A DNA stretch of 11,854 bases from Candidatus Poseidoniaceae archaeon (lineage in GTDB: Archaea > Thermoplasmatota > Poseidoniia > Poseidoniales > Poseidoniaceae). Positions 1-8,595 of the stretch are shown piece by piece; positions within the stretch are counted from its first letter, which is position 1; every line of letters begins with the position of its first letter. Both the position numbers and the translations under genes were made by a program. The notes under the pieces are model-generated. The model worked only from the letters and a program-made list of their open reading frames with translations. It had not been told where the DNA came from and did not search any database. Location of the stretch: the NCBI GenBank assembly GCA_013329925.1, contig DUJK01000093.1:1-11854 (forward strand), read 5' to 3'.

Positions 1-138
1 GCATCTAAGCTCGAAGCCACCCCATAGACGAGACACCTCAGAACGCTCGTAAAAGACGAGATGATAGACTGCGGATGTAAGTACGAAGCTTCGGCGACGT
101 ATTCAGTCCAGCAGCACTAATGTTCGAGCATCTTTATT
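1..138 (+). rRNA. 23S ribosomal RNA, 3' end (partial)
   Basis: This is the last ~138 bases of a large-subunit rRNA gene whose 5' part lies outside the window. The opening GCATCTAAGC, the block around GATGATAGACTGCGGATGTAAG (52-80) and the CACTAAT segment near 115-121 match the conserved final helices of 23S rRNA. GACTG near 67 can pair with CAGTC near 105 to close the penultimate helix. The exact 3' end cannot be read directly. It is placed ~17 bases after CACTAAT by analogy with other 23S genes, so the boundary is good to about 10 bases. Reading frames that cross this region are chance. Confidence 0.93.
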
Positions 139-193
139 TTCGTATGTATCCGCACCGCGAGTGCTCTTCGTCTAATAATTCATGCCAATTCGC

Positions 194-209
194 TGCGACA
201 ATAGTCGCA
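194..209 (+). other. Hairpin in the 23S-5S spacer
   Basis: TGCGAC (194-199) and GTCGCA (204-209) form a perfect 6-bp stem with loop AATA. It lies in the ~95-base spacer between 23S and 5S rRNA. No T-tract follows, so it is more likely a processing or folding element of the rRNA precursor than a terminator. The rest of the spacer shows no tRNA or other gene. Confidence 0.45.
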
Positions 210-233
210 TCCATATCCGATTCGAGAGAAGAT

Positions 234-354
234 GGGTGCACGGTCATAGCGTTGGTGTTTACCTGGTCTCATTCCGAACCCAGAAGTCAAGCCCATCTGC
301 GTCTATCCCAATACTGTGGTACGAAAGTCCACGGGAAAGGAAGTCACTGTGCCC
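234..354 (+). rRNA. 5S ribosomal RNA
   Basis: This is a complete 5S rRNA of about 121 bases. The ends pair: GGGTGCA (234-240) with TGTGCCC (348-354), counting G-U pairs, forms helix I. The conserved loop region with CCGAACCCAGAAG and CAAGCCC (~273-296), then TACGAAAGTCCACGGGAAA near 320-338, fit the archaeal 5S pattern. It lies ~95 bases after the 23S gene on the same strand and was probably cut from the same precursor. End positions could shift by a few bases. Confidence 0.93.
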
Positions 355-386
355 CTCTTCTTTCATTCGAATTCCTCTACTAAATC

Positions 387-419
387 GGCCGGTACCATTT
401 TGGTGCCGGCCTTTTTTTT
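387..419 (+). terminator. Hairpin and T-tract terminator of the rRNA operon
   Basis: GGCCGGTACC (387-396) and GGTGCCGGCC (402-411) form a 10-bp stem with one G-T pair and a 5-base ATTTT loop. Eight T residues follow directly (412-419). It sits 33 bases after 5S rRNA and before aIF6. The form is that of a bacterial intrinsic terminator. In archaea the T-tract alone can stop polymerase, so a GC-rich stem of this quality is notable. It should isolate rRNA transcription from the downstream protein genes. Confidence 0.85.
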
Positions 420-426
420 ATTTTTA

Positions 427-434
427 TTTTAAAT
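427..434 (+). promoter_or_regulatory. Possible TATA box for the aIF6-purC unit
   Basis: TTTTAAAT lies ~50 bases before the aIF6 ATG, just after the rRNA terminator. A start of transcription ~25 bases further on would give a ~25-base leader. The surrounding tract is nearly all T and A, so TATA-like strings arise easily and this is a weak call. Confidence 0.25.
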
Positions 435-484
435 CAATAGAGGTCTTCCTTTTATGAGTTCATGATTTGGCGTAGTTGATTGCG

Positions 485-1147
485 ATGACAGTAGACTCCG
501 TTGACATCTTTGGTAGTGACCAAGTTGGGATTCATTTGGCAGCTGTAGGAAACTACGTTTTTCATCCTGCTGAATTAAGTGAACCAGTAAAAGAAAAGAT
601 CGATAATGTACTTGGATTAGAGTCTATTGAACTAAGTATTGGTGGATCTAATCTTATTGGCGCTCTTTTGTGTGGCAATTCAAAAGGAATGGCTGTTGCA
701 GATATTGCAACAGAATCAGATATTGACTTACTAACTTCATACGGTGATGTAGTGGTCATGGAAGGCGGCGTTAATACAGCTGGTAATCTTTTACTGGCTA
801 ATGAAACCGGTGTTGTTGCATCGCCAAGTATCCCCGAAGAGGGACTAGAGATTATTGCTCAAGTTATGCAAGTAGATGTAGTTGCAACTACTATTGCGGG
901 ACAAGACGTTGTGGGAAGTCTTGGTGTCTGTAATGATCAAGGAATCTTACTACATCCTGATGTAACACCAGAGGAAGTAATTTTGATTGAGGAAGTTATG
1001 AAAGTGCCTCCTATGGTTGGTACAGCTTGTTTTGGTTCTCCTTATGTTGGAGCGGGAATATGTGCCTCTAATGAGGGCGCAATAACAGGTACTGAAACTA
1101 CGGGACCCGAGATGAATCGTATCGAAGACGCTCTTGGATATCTTTGA
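485..1147 (+). CDS. eif6: Translation initiation factor 6 (aIF6)
   Basis: aIF6 binds the large ribosomal subunit and blocks premature joining with the small subunit. It also takes part in large-subunit biogenesis and acts in the cytoplasm. The 220-residue length matches the archaeal family. The fold is five quasi-identical ~45-residue units, seen here as recurring glycine-rich stretches with a GN or GVCN turn. The segment VNTAGNLLLANETG (96-109) and the following ASPSI are strongly family-like. A TTG at 476 in the same frame would add three residues (MIA). ATG at 485 is preferred because the family begins with a short strand right before the IFG-type motif (DIFG here, 7-10). No Shine-Dalgarno sequence precedes either start. 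The gene is the first after the rRNA terminator and lies 44 bases before purC on the same strand, so the two may be co-transcribed. Confidence 0.95.
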   Translation: MTVDSVDIFGSDQVGIHLAAVGNYVFHPAELSEPVKEKIDNVLGLESIELSIGGSNLIGALLCGNSKGMAVADIATESDIDLLTSYGDVVVMEGGVNTAGNLLLANETGVVASPSIPEEGLEIIAQVMQVDVVATTIAGQDVVGSLGVCNDQGILLHPDVTPEEVILIEEVMKVPPMVGTACFGSPYVGAGICASNEGAITGTETTGPEMNRIEDALGYL

Positions 1148-1181
1148 ACTCTTGTGAAATGTTCAAAGGCCTATTGGCATC

Positions 1182-1187
1182 AAAGGT
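1182..1187 (+). promoter_or_regulatory. Ribosome binding site supporting the purC ATG at 1192
   Basis: AAAGGT lies four bases before ATG 1192 and is a partial match to the archaeal GGAGGTGA consensus. It favours this ATG over the in-frame TTG at 1144 and ATG at 1159. An ATG at 1201 remains possible. Confidence 0.45.
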
Positions 1188-1191
1188 AATC

Positions 1192-2097
1192 ATGGGCGAG
1201 ATGCTATACCAAGGGAAAGTAAAACAAGTTTGGTCGACCGATGATCCAGATATTCTAGAATTTAGGTTCACGAACCAAATTTCAGTATTTGATCAAATCA
1301 TACCATCATTGATTCCACGCAAAGGTGAATCACTAAACAGGACTACTGCTCATTGGTTCAAATTGATTGAACAAGAAGGCATATGTGGCACTCACCTAGT
1401 CGAAGTTAATGCAGCGGATAGGTGCTTGGTAAGGAAAGTGGAAGTCATAAAAGAACCTGGCGCAATTCCTCGTGACATGGAATGGGTATTTGTGCCGCTA
1501 GAGATAATTTGCCGACACTATTTATCTGGCTCTGCATGGCGTCGATTCCAACGTGGTGAATTAACTCCTGAACAGCTTGGAGTTCCTGCTGATTGTGAAT
1601 ATGGTGCTAAACTTTCAAAGCCATTTTTGGAAGTTACTACAAAATTCGAAAAGTTTGATAGAAATATTACTAATGAAGAGGCTCTAGAGATTTCTAATAT
1701 TACCCCAGATGAACTAAATGAAATTTTTGATGTTGTACTAAAAGTGGATGCTATGATTGAGCGAGAAGCTGCAAAGAATGGTCTGATTCATGTTGATGGA
1801 AAGAAGGAATTTGCTCTTGGTCCAAACCGAAAGGTAGTACTTGTTGATACATTTGGCACCCTAGATGAGGACCGATGGTGGGATGCAGAAGCATATGAAA
1901 ACGGAGAATGTATTGAATTGTCTAAGGAATTTGTTAGAACTCATTACATTGGAACTGGTCACCAGGCGGAATTAAAACAGGCAAGAGATACCGGTGCTGT
2001 AGATCCACCTATCCCGGAGTTACCTCAAAGCGTTATTGACGAAACTGCACAATTGTATGCTTCAATGTATGAGAGGCTAACATCTCAAGAATTCTAA
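1192..2097 (+). CDS. purC: Phosphoribosylaminoimidazole-succinocarboxamide (SAICAR) synthase
   Basis: PurC joins aspartate to CAIR using ATP to make SAICAR, a step of de novo purine synthesis in the cytosol. The protein has 301 residues, near the upper end for the family. The nucleotide-binding N-terminus reads LYQGKVKQVW (5-14). SVFDQIIP and IPRKGESLN follow, then the RHYLSGSAWRRFQRG segment, which corresponds to the GY.GS.W motif of the family. Near the C-terminus, HVDGKKEFALG matches the D-x-K-x-E-F-G signature only loosely. The usual DE-x-x-(T/S)PD-x-x-R-x-W is replaced by VDTFGTLDEDRWW, so this is a divergent family member. The frame stays open upstream to a TTG at 1144, but ATG 1192 with AAAGGT in front fits family length better. 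The stop codon touches the stop of the convergent gene at 2098. Confidence 0.93.
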   Translation: MGEMLYQGKVKQVWSTDDPDILEFRFTNQISVFDQIIPSLIPRKGESLNRTTAHWFKLIEQEGICGTHLVEVNAADRCLVRKVEVIKEPGAIPRDMEWVFVPLEIICRHYLSGSAWRRFQRGELTPEQLGVPADCEYGAKLSKPFLEVTTKFEKFDRNITNEEALEISNITPDELNEIFDVVLKVDAMIEREAAKNGLIHVDGKKEFALGPNRKVVLVDTFGTLDEDRWWDAEAYENGECIELSKEFVRTHYIGTGHQAELKQARDTGAVDPPIPELPQSVIDETAQLYASMYERLTSQEF

Positions 2098-2781
2098 TTA
2101 CGAATGTGCCCTGTGCATTACTCCAGAATCTCTACGCTCTGCAGCTTTTATCATTGCTAATAGATGTTTTACCGCATCTCTTATTCCGCCATCTAATGGT
2201 TCATCAGAAGCGACCGACCAATTACGTCCACTGAGTAATTTCCTTAATTCTACAACCTCTTCAAAACTCAAAAAACCTAGGATATTCATTCCCCCCATAC
2301 CGCCATCATATCTAGGAGTGTCATAATTTTCAAGAGTATTAAATGAGTTTAACTTGTTTAGTAAATTTAAGATTCTATTGAATGGTTCATTTGAAGATTT
2401 AACTTTGCTATTTGGCCGCAAATATTCCAACACATAACCGATTAGAGAGCCGTTGCCATACGGAAATCTACCAAACCGTTCCCTAGTTAGGTTTTCTCCC
2501 ACTGTCATAGGTTTGCCCTCTTCATCTAAATGAATTGAACAAGTAAACAGCAACATAGAATCATCCCATCTCAATTCTTCTAGTGCTAGTGGCTCTGCTA
2601 AACCCTGCTCAATTAATCTGTTACGTAGCGAGCTGCGGTTGTCTAACAGTTCCTGCCAATTTGCTTCTTTCGAGGATGAATCACCTGCCAAAATAGCAGC
2701 CAATTCTGCTGCAACATCACCGTCACACGAATGTAAAGTATAGAATGGTGTTGTGGAGCCATGGGCTTGATCTAGGTCCAT
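2098..2781 (-). CDS. Conserved-looking protein of unknown function, 227 residues
   Basis: I do not recognise this family. The protein looks soluble, with no signal peptide or membrane segment. Visible features are an acidic, alanine-rich helix at ~21-33, a segment RFGRFPYGNGS (103-112) rich in aromatics and glycine, a glycine/methionine turn GGMGGMN (160-166), and a C-terminal helical part (172-219) containing FEEVVELRKLL and HLLAMIKAAERR. The start is ATG at 2781; no in-frame start lies just upstream. It sits 38 bases downstream of the giant surface protein gene on the same strand, so it may be co-transcribed or, given a TATA-like string at the right distance, made from its own leaderless RNA. 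Its stop codon abuts that of purC. The gene is convincing from length and composition; the function is open. Confidence 0.8.
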   Translation of the reverse strand: MDLDQAHGSTTPFYTLHSCDGDVAAELAAILAGDSSSKEANWQELLDNRSSLRNRLIEQGLAEPLALEELRWDDSMLLFTCSIHLDEEGKPMTVGENLTRERFGRFPYGNGSLIGYVLEYLRPNSKVKSSNEPFNRILNLLNKLNSFNTLENYDTPRYDGGMGGMNILGFLSFEEVVELRKLLSGRNWSVASDEPLDGGIRDAVKHLLAMIKAAERRDSGVMHRAHS

Positions 2782-2801
2782 GGCTTGCGGAATGCGCCGA
2801 C

Positions 2802-2811
2802 TAAATTAATA
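2802..2811 (-). promoter_or_regulatory. Possible TATA box for the 227-residue protein gene
   Basis: On the minus strand, TATTAATTTA is centred ~25 bases before the A of the ATG at 2781. That spacing is expected for a leaderless archaeal transcript, and no Shine-Dalgarno sequence lies close to the ATG. It occupies the 38-base gap after the giant gene, so the second gene may have its own promoter. Confidence 0.4.
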
Positions 2812-2819
2812 CCTTGCAA

Positions 2820-5800
2820 TCAATCATTGAAGAAATCAGCCATTCTATCACCTAATGGCCTAGTATCCTTTGGTTTATCATCACTAGACATTTCATCTCT
2901 AAGTGATGCAAGTCTACCTGATGCAGTGTTATCAGCTTCTGCTACCGGGATTGGTTCAGTTGGTGGCGCTTCATCCAAGTCAATTGGCTCATTATTATCT
3001 TCTTCATGCTCAGTCTCTAAACTGAAATCATCTATCTCATTGTCAATCTCAGTTACTTCAATTATATCCTCTATCTCTTGAACAGGTTTAGATTGTTTTG
3101 AGGTTTCTTGCTTTGTTGGTTTTTCCTTTCTAGGCTTTTTATTACTTATTAGTCCAACAAAGTAGGCTAATGATATTACTACAATTGCTGTTAATATCCC
3201 AATAAAGAGGTCTGAATCTTCTAATGGGCTTGTATCAGATGGTTTGTAAAATGTTTGAGCTGTATCATCATCTGGATTATCGTCTATGTCGTAAGGGACA
3301 TTGCAACTTAATTCTGCCTTTACCAAGTCATCTTTGTCTAAAACACCTGGATCATCAATAGTAATTATTGGTGCATTATCTAGACCTCCAATGTCAATAA
3401 TTTGTGTTTCCCCCTCCCAGTTGCTGTTTGGTGACTCGACAGTAAGTAAGCAAGTTACCCCTACTAATCTTTGATATGAACTTCTGGCAATTGAAATGCT
3501 TATGTCACCATCTGCACTAAGTTCAGAAATTCCGATATTCCATCCATCACTTCTTGCAATGACTTCTTTATTAGATGACTCAATTTCCCTGCCATAAGAG
3601 TCAATAATCAATAAAGTTAGAGTCATTTCACCAGCTTCTGGTTTCCAGTTACTAGTATTGACTGCAAAAGATTCGGTAGTATTGGCGGATAAGGAAAATA
3701 TCGACTCTTCTAATTCTACATATTCACCCATGCTGGTAATTAGTATAACAGAACCGCTAAATGCTTCATCTAGGGTTGCTGCAAGATTACAAGTAGCAAC
3801 TTTGGTTGATAGAGTAGTCATGCCTAACTGTTCCATTGAACTTGAATCAAAAGTACACGATGCAGAAAATTGTGGCAACTGATATCCTGCGGAATGAATA
3901 TAGTATTCTTGCCCACTATTATCATTAATTATTGAAATGTTTTGTAAATTACTGGATAGTGTGGCTACTAAATTTTGATTAGATATTGTCACTAGTGAGT
4001 TAAACGATATATTTGTGTTAGAGACACTAATTAGCCTTGTATCACCACTGACACCAGAGATTACTGGTGTAGATTCAAAGACAAAACTAGAATCTTCTAC
4101 TGAAAGTGTCATAGTTTGCATGCCAAGTATTGGGTGTTCTATTTCTATTGTAGCAGTAATAGCAGATTTATCCCAACTACTGTCTGGTGCTATACTAATT
4201 GGTATTCCCATGACTTGACCTGGTGATATAACCATACTTTGCGGATGATTAATTGACCACTGGCTGGGGATGCCAGATACGGAGATTTGAACAACAGCAA
4301 TATCATTGCCAGAGTTTACCAGCCAAGCAGTTGGCATTCCATTATTTGATTGATTAACCGCCCAAAAGCCCTTTGAATGTAATTCAATACTTGGTGATGT
4401 TCCAACTCTGACAGGAACTTCTTGTATGGTTTGACCCGACCCGTCACCGTCAGAAACTCTTAGCCGTAAAACACCAACCTCACCTGCAGCAGCATTTTTT
4501 GGTGGGTTGACAAAAATAGTGACCGTTGAGGTGCCATAAGGATCAACCTCGAGGCCATTTTGAGGGACTGTAATATTCCAACCATCACCTGCTTTAGTGT
4601 ACCATGGTTGTCTAGCAAGGTTGCCTAAGTGTTCAACGTTTAGCGTCAGATTTTGCCCTTCGGGATTAATTATCAAATTGGTATCTGATATGTTTAACTT
4701 CCAACCCGAGACTTGAATCACATTGAAGGTTAAAGTGAGGTTATCAATCAATAAGTTGTCAGAAAACAATTGTAGTGTTAATTCAGCACTTGTTCCAGAC
4801 CATGCATCTGATGGCGTAGTAAATTGCAGTTGCATATCCACGCTCTCATTTACTTCAATATCAGAATAATTCATTTCTTCAGCATGCCACAGACTGTTGT
4901 CTTGCCCGAAATAAGTCAGTTCAAAGTTCGGCTTGACAATCAAGTTATCTATTGCATTGCCTGTGTTAATTACTTGATAATCAAGACTGACTGTCTCAGA
5001 TGGCGTTACTTGGTGGTTGAGTCCCTGGGCAAATGAAGCATTCCAGTTATGATCTGGTTCAGCCTCTATCAATAAATCAACAACCGTAAATACAGTTTCA
5101 TCACTAAGTGAATTCCAGGTGAATCTAAGAGTAAATGGTTCTTGGGCCGGTGTATCTTCTGATAATATGACATCTACTGTAGCGATTGTGGTTGCTAACG
5201 GTCCAAGTGTTCGTTGTGGATTATAGGTGGTGAATTCTACTACTGGAGGGCTACTCATTTCATTACTTTCCACTACTTCTGCAGTTAACAAGAATTCATC
5301 TTCTCCATTACCGGGATTTTCTAATCGCAGGAGGATTTGATTGGTTAATTCCACAAATAATGCTACAGGTTCTCCAACTTGGTTGGGGATTGGTTGCAAT
5401 ATTGTGGCATCACTACGGAATACTTGTAGTACCTGCATGGTGAAATCTAAGTCGTGATTTGGGTCATTGAGTGAATCAGTTTGGAAATAGTGACGCTGAG
5501 GTACTGCATTGACTGGTAGTTCAAGATATATGTTGCCGCTAAACGGCTCATCTGCTACACCATTTACCTCAATATTGCTGCCGTTGATAGTCAAATCACC
5601 ATCAGTACTCCATATCCAGTTTGTATGAATCATATTTGCTGAAGCAGTATTCCACGAAATCTGTCCGTCATTTGGTATTGTTCCATCAACTTGCCATTCT
5701 AGTGTTTGGTTAGGTAGAGTTCTTTGATGAGTAGGTTGAATGGTAACGGCAGAGGCAGTGAGATTGACGAATAAATCTTCACACAAAGTTTCTGCGCCAC

Positions 5801-8531
5801 TACCAATGCACATTGTCATAGTGGACGTTGTTACTGAACTCAACTGGATATTCTGTGGAGTGTTAAGGTGGACAAACAATTCTTTTTGTTCACCAGGTGC
5901 TAAGTTTAATGAGAAAATTTCAGTGCCGGTTTGATCATGTAAGGTTGGAGTTCCACCCCATGATGGAGCAGTCCAATCTATTGATGTGGTAGATTCATAG
6001 GCATTGCCAAGGTTTTCAATCATCATCCAAGCAGTGGCTACATCTCCTGGTCTACCATAACCAGAGGTGCTATCAAGGCCACTAGGTCCGACGATTGTCA
6101 ATCCTCGAGTTCTGAGTACCTCCAGAGGTAAGATTGTGTCAAATGTGATATTCTGGTCAAGGTCTAAGGTCAGTGTCATTATGACATATGAATTATCATC
6201 ACCTAGTGCTGACTGAGGAATTGATACAACAAAGTCAACATCATTATCGATTCCCGGTACTAAAGTTGGATTTAGATTTTGGTTGATGTCTGGACTGATT
6301 GACCATCCATCAGGAAGATTTGAATCATCCCATGTAAGTGTCCAATCTTCAGTACGAGAACCAGTTGATAGCATAGATATACTGACGATTTCACTGGTTC
6401 CAGGGTTGATACGAGGTATGCTATTTGGAATATCAATTTGAGCAGCGTATGGTTCAACTACTACAAGTTCTACGGTGGCATTATTGTTATCTTTTCTAGA
6501 TTCTGATAAATTATCATTGACATCAATGATTAGTTCAAATGTGTGAATTCCTAATTGCGCCACGATATCAACACTGAATGTATATGGTCCACCATTACCA
6601 GAAGGTGCTACAGGTTCAACATCAGTAAATCTCTGGCGCGAGATTTCATTGCCATTTTGCAAGATTGCCACATCTAAGTCATCTTGATTGTCTAAAGTCC
6701 CTATGTTGCTAAATAAACCAGTTACTGTTACTAAATCTCCGGGGTCAGGTTGACTTGGATTGAAACTAATACCTCTGTTATCACTAAGTGGGGCAAAATC
6801 TGCGACGTGCTGAGATACTAACGTATCACCAATCAAAATATCTAATGTTCCGTCATTATCCATGTCTGCCACCGCAGGAGCAGACCAAACTCTGTGAGGC
6901 ATGCTGAGTGGAGATGACCATCCATCAGATACTTCTGATGAGGTTCCATCAACTCCATCAAATGCCCACAGACGCTTACCAAATGGCACAATTATATCTA
7001 CCATAGAATCATCATTAATGTCCATCCATATTGGTGGAGCTACGGCAATTTCGTCATTATCATTACCACTCCCCCTCTGCATATCTTTTGACCACTCTTT
7101 TATCGGTGGGTCTTCGGAAATGTCATGGCATCCAGCCATACCTTTTCGGTTAAAGTTGATACTAGATTCCGAATACCATGTCACCCAGCAAAGTCGGTCA
7201 TGAATACCATCATTGTCGGTGTCAATTGGTAGTGGTTGAGCATCAGCATATCCATTTGGCGTGCGGAATTCAAAGATTTCATCGGTAGAAGTCATCTCCA
7301 TAGCAACAAATCTAGCCCCGTTACCTGGTGTTCGACCGTTAGAGTCTGTTGGAATTGTTAAAATCATTTCAGGAGCACTATCTGAATCTAGCTGAACAAC
7401 TACTGGCCCAGGAAGACGTAATCTAGGTGCGTCTGAATCAGAATCGGTACCATCAACAGATACACGTTCCCAATCTAGAGAGCCGGTTGCTCCATCAATT
7501 CGCCAAATCCACATATTTCCAGAGTTGGAATCAATTGTCGTCAAAACAATTGCTGTACTGTCATCATCAAGCATACCCCACGCAGGATCTGAAGGGTGTG
7601 TCCCTCTATCCAAGACAACTTCCCAATCAAAGTCTGTGGGAGATGAAGTGGTTAGAGTTAATGCAGTCACGGTTGGGTTGTTTGAATTACGGTCTACCAG
7701 TGCTACAACTAATTCAGCATCACCATCTAAGTCTAGATCAGCAATCAATGGTTGAGTTATTGATTTGTGATCACTTTGTGAAGTGGCAAAATGTGGGCTG
7801 TTGATACCTATGCTGTAGTCTGAATCACTCATCGACCATAACTTCTCATTTTCGTGACCTGATTTTACCCATCCAGATTCTGAGCAACTAAGTTCTGGTG
7901 ACCAAACTTCAACCTCAAAGGTCGAATCTGTATCATAAGTTAGAATTATTTCAGTCTTACCATCTTGATTGATATCGGCTAACATAGGAGTAGAGCGGAC
8001 AGCCTCAGTTTGTCCGATTTCTACTTCCCATGCAGTTTTTGCCTCATCACCAGTTACTATACTCATTGTACTTGAGCCACTATCACTTGATATTATTACG
8101 GCGAATAACTCTCCTTCGCCACACCTTTCAATAGAAGCAGCAGTGGATGTTACTGAAGCAGAAAAATCACCAATTATCGAGCCATAAGTATCAGCACCAT
8201 CTAAGTCATCTAGTGCAACCCAATTTACTGTAGGTGAGTCAATTACTCCATAGTTAGACACATCACCAACATCACCAGTTCCAGGACCTCCATCCGGTGA
8301 ATGGTTTGGCATAGAGCCATTGTGTGTCGGGACTCGGCCGTATTGGCCCCATGGTTGGGCTATAGGGTTCCAAGGTTCAGAGTCGATAACCAACGCTGGC
8401 TGAAATTCTATCAACTCAGAATCATGGTTCCCAGAAGAATTGAAGTTTGATAGTGGCATCAAAAATAGGATTAATACCAAGAACAATGATGTCTTTACTC
8501 GCCACTTATCTAAGGCTGTCGCAGATGACAT
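2820..8531 (-). CDS. Giant secreted, membrane-anchored surface protein with FG-GAP-like, CARDB-like and repeated beta-sandwich domains
   Basis: This 1903-residue protein is probably exported, anchored by its C-terminus and displayed outside the cell. A signal peptide is clear at residues 1-35: basic residues K9, R11 and K13 precede SLFLVLILFLMPLS. Residues ~100-580 carry six aspartate-rich, calcium-loop-like segments of the FG-GAP/VCBS type near 186, 265, 380, 437, 504 and 556, for example DINQDGKTE and DMDNDGTLD, suggesting a beta-propeller. A CARDB-like domain follows (~590-692) with LSESRKDNNNA. Residues ~700-1500 hold several beta-sandwich units with a recurring N-x-G-N turn (near 840, 1072, 1189, 1406), like NEW3/CARDB modules. 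A hydrophobic span lies at 1775-1795. After it come a lysine-rich stop-transfer stretch, an acidic linker and a distinctive cytosolic tail (1870-1903). A TTG one codon earlier is possible, but ATG is preferred. The ligand is unknown; adhesion or polymer binding is inference. Confidence 0.93.
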   Translation of the reverse strand: MSSATALDKWRVKTSLFLVLILFLMPLSNFNSSGNHDSELIEFQPALVIDSEPWNPIAQPWGQYGRVPTHNGSMPNHSPDGGPGTGDVGDVSNYGVIDSPTVNWVALDDLDGADTYGSIIGDFSASVTSTAASIERCGEGELFAVIISSDSGSSTMSIVTGDEAKTAWEVEIGQTEAVRSTPMLADINQDGKTEIILTYDTDSTFEVEVWSPELSCSESGWVKSGHENEKLWSMSDSDYSIGINSPHFATSQSDHKSITQPLIADLDLDGDAELVVALVDRNSNNPTVTALTLTTSSPTDFDWEVVLDRGTHPSDPAWGMLDDDSTAIVLTTIDSNSGNMWIWRIDGATGSLDWERVSVDGTDSDSDAPRLRLPGPVVVQLDSDSAPEMILTIPTDSNGRTPGNGARFVAMEMTSTDEIFEFRTPNGYADAQPLPIDTDNDGIHDRLCWVTWYSESSINFNRKGMAGCHDISEDPPIKEWSKDMQRGSGNDNDEIAVAPPIWMDINDDSMVDIIVPFGKRLWAFDGVDGTSSEVSDGWSSPLSMPHRVWSAPAVADMDNDGTLDILIGDTLVSQHVADFAPLSDNRGISFNPSQPDPGDLVTVTGLFSNIGTLDNQDDLDVAILQNGNEISRQRFTDVEPVAPSGNGGPYTFSVDIVAQLGIHTFELIIDVNDNLSESRKDNNNATVELVVVEPYAAQIDIPNSIPRINPGTSEIVSISMLSTGSRTEDWTLTWDDSNLPDGWSISPDINQNLNPTLVPGIDNDVDFVVSIPQSALGDDNSYVIMTLTLDLDQNITFDTILPLEVLRTRGLTIVGPSGLDSTSGYGRPGDVATAWMMIENLGNAYESTTSIDWTAPSWGGTPTLHDQTGTEIFSLNLAPGEQKELFVHLNTPQNIQLSSVTTSTMTMCIGSGAETLCEDLFVNLTASAVTIQPTHQRTLPNQTLEWQVDGTIPNDGQISWNTASANMIHTNWIWSTDGDLTINGSNIEVNGVADEPFSGNIYLELPVNAVPQRHYFQTDSLNDPNHDLDFTMQVLQVFRSDATILQPIPNQVGEPVALFVELTNQILLRLENPGNGEDEFLLTAEVVESNEMSSPPVVEFTTYNPQRTLGPLATTIATVDVILSEDTPAQEPFTLRFTWNSLSDETVFTVVDLLIEAEPDHNWNASFAQGLNHQVTPSETVSLDYQVINTGNAIDNLIVKPNFELTYFGQDNSLWHAEEMNYSDIEVNESVDMQLQFTTPSDAWSGTSAELTLQLFSDNLLIDNLTLTFNVIQVSGWKLNISDTNLIINPEGQNLTLNVEHLGNLARQPWYTKAGDGWNITVPQNGLEVDPYGTSTVTIFVNPPKNAAAGEVGVLRLRVSDGDGSGQTIQEVPVRVGTSPSIELHSKGFWAVNQSNNGMPTAWLVNSGNDIAVVQISVSGIPSQWSINHPQSMVISPGQVMGIPISIAPDSSWDKSAITATIEIEHPILGMQTMTLSVEDSSFVFESTPVISGVSGDTRLISVSNTNISFNSLVTISNQNLVATLSSNLQNISIINDNSGQEYYIHSAGYQLPQFSASCTFDSSSMEQLGMTTLSTKVATCNLAATLDEAFSGSVILITSMGEYVELEESIFSLSANTTESFAVNTSNWKPEAGEMTLTLLIIDSYGREIESSNKEVIARSDGWNIGISELSADGDISISIARSSYQRLVGVTCLLTVESPNSNWEGETQIIDIGGLDNAPIITIDDPGVLDKDDLVKAELSCNVPYDIDDNPDDDTAQTFYKPSDTSPLEDSDLFIGILTAIVVISLAYFVGLISNKKPRKEKPTKQETSKQSKPVQEIEDIIEVTEIDNEIDDFSLETEHEEDNNEPIDLDEAPPTEPIPVAEADNTASGRLASLRDEMSSDDKPKDTRPLGDRMADFFND

Positions 8532-8595
8532 CAATACTATGTGTGTCGAAGGGGTTGTTATGACTTATGGCAGTTCGAACAGTTTTTGCATCAAA

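Noticed and set aside
139..233. A tRNA gene in the 23S-5S spacer
   Set aside because: No T-loop GTTCGA with matching acceptor stem and no cloverleaf could be built.
120..457. Two overlapping plus-strand reading frames of 87 and 91 residues
   Set aside because: They cross the 23S end, spacer, 5S rRNA and terminator, and their translations look like random RNA-gene reading.
2785..3081. Serine-rich 98-residue plus-strand frame
   Set aside because: It is the antisense of the acidic tail and linker of the giant surface protein; the serine richness comes from complementing aspartate and glutamate codons.
3658..8187. Several plus-strand frames of 60-125 residues within the giant gene
   Set aside because: All lie antisense to a continuous 1903-codon frame with clear domains and show no coherent family features.
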